Origin: a virus
Length of the DNA stretch: 50,388 nucleotides
Direction: 5' to 3' (one strand)
Virus record (IMG/VR): IMGVR_UViG_3300007538_000034
Span: 1 to 50,388 of that record
Notes under the pieces: model-generated
What the model was told of the DNA's origin: nothing
Databases searched by the model: none
Seen by the model: the letters and a program-made list of their open reading frames with translations, nothing else
Part shown: one piece after another, positions 49,782 to 50,388 of the stretch
Numbering within the stretch: the first letter of the stretch is position 1
How the letters are laid out: the number at the start of each line of letters is the position of its first letter
Translations under genes and position numbers: made by a program

Positions 49782-50388
49782 TAGATAATCTCCCATTCAG
49801 CTGAACCGACAACGAAAGTTATCGCGCTGTATGCGACGCTAAGAGTCTGCGAGTTGCTCCCGTCGATTGTCTCCGCCCCGTCTGCGTTTATTGTGAGAGA
49901 GTTACTTGCATCTCTTAGTTTTATGCGGATCTCGTCACCATCGCTTAAAGTAGAAAGTGCGGGAAGATTGATCGTCACCGCTCCGCTTGAAGCGTCAACG
50001 CTGTAATGATACCAAACCGACGCGGAGATCGGAGAGCTTGCACTTGTAACCGCGCTGTATGTGTACGCGGTACCACCCCCACCGGCACCACTAACGGCAG
50101 TGTCAACATAAGCAGTAGTCGCAATTTGAGTTGAGTTGTTTCCTTGTGTTGCAGTTGGTGCAGTAGGCACTCCCGAAAGCGCAGGACTTGCGAGGGGTGC
50201 AAGCAGTCCGACAGCGGAATCGATACCGGACAAGTGCGTGGTGATCGTGTCTGTGTTTGCTCCTACGTAGTTTACACCGGTATGATCGGAGGTAATCTCG
50301 TCACTAGATGAGGGGATTGTTGGAGTATTGCTGAGATCGTTATATGAGAGTTGAGCGTCTACCCAAACAGCTCCGTCATAACGCAGTA
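49781..50388 (-). CDS. Tail fibre protein (5' end outside window)
   Basis: At least 202 codons, open through the right edge. The visible part is typical of a phage fibre shaft and tip: LRYDGAVWVDAQLSYNDLSNTPTIPSS, then SGIDSAVGLLAPLASPALSGVPTAPTATQGNNSTQIATTAYVDTAVSG, a phrase found in many tail fibres. The last 90 residues (GAVTINLPALSTLSDGDEIRIKLRDASNSLTINADGAETIDG...SAEWEII) form a small beta domain that caps such fibres. It heads the minus-strand fibre and membrane-protein block. Confidence 0.85.
   Translation of the reverse strand, partial: LRYDGAVWVDAQLSYNDLSNTPTIPSSSDEITSDHTGVNYVGANTDTITTHLSGIDSAVGLLAPLASPALSGVPTAPTATQGNNSTQIATTAYVDTAVSGAGGGGTAYTYSAVTSASSPISASVWYHYSVDASSGAVTINLPALSTLSDGDEIRIKLRDASNSLTINADGAETIDGSNSQTLSVAYSAITFVVGSAEWEII

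Noticed and set aside
1-50388. tRNA or rRNA genes, insertion sequences, integrase or attachment sites
   Set aside because: None recognised by eye; no transposase or integrase motif among the open frames. A tRNA scan was not possible.

Overview
The window is most of the genome of a tailed double-stranded DNA bacteriophage with a contractile tail (myovirus type). This rests on an ordered set of small-terminase-like protein, portal, MuF-type head protein, prohead protease, major capsid protein, neck proteins, tail sheath, tail tube, frameshifted tail assembly chaperone, tape measure and baseplate genes, followed by the phage's own replication genes. Genes are tightly packed, with many ATGA and TAATG overlaps and purine-rich ribosome binding sites. 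The host cannot be named from the sequence. No large terminase subunit, integrase or lysogeny repressor was recognised, so the genome probably continues beyond both window ends.

Layout. 1-1392: end of a C5-cytosine methyltransferase, with a second reading frame open across all of it, and a small Arg-rich repeat protein. 1393-2391: about 1 kb without a convincing gene, packed with tandem repeats, four copies of a 20-bp palindrome and a large nested inverted repeat; a good candidate for a replication origin, packaging site or control region. 2392-8932: accessory and early-type genes on both strands: small terminase-like protein, several small unknowns, a DUF3310 protein, a beta-class DNA methyltransferase, a minus-strand pair made of a class III nucleotidyl cyclase and a two-TM coiled-coil protein, and a CHAP endolysin. 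8938-20687: head module. It contains two large proteins that share an almost identical 156-residue N terminus, one ending in an N6-adenine methyltransferase and the other in a sliding-clamp-like domain. They look like capsid-packaged, co-injected 'polyvalent' proteins. 20709-37930: neck, contractile tail and baseplate, with two apparent frameshifts and a 26-residue polyglutamine run in the tape measure protein. 38002-46898: replication module, with a primase-helicase fusion, a Cas4/RecB-like iron-sulfur nuclease, an SF2/SNF2-type helicase, a probable ssDNA-binding protein and a family A DNA polymerase. 46902-50388: minus-strand block of small membrane proteins and tail-fibre or receptor-binding proteins, with a tandem duplication and a decayed gene copy.

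How the parts work together. The replication genes copy the genome, probably from an origin in or near the repeat region. Two or three methyltransferases modify the DNA. The head genes package it, possibly with injected protein cargo. The sheath, tube and baseplate deliver it. The most novel-looking parts are the cyclase and two-TM pair (6893-8193), the duplicated cargo tag (11676 and 15552), the symmetrical repeat region (1794-2319) and the dual-frame methyltransferase gene (1-1025). All product names are read from the sequence and from memory of protein families; no database search was run.
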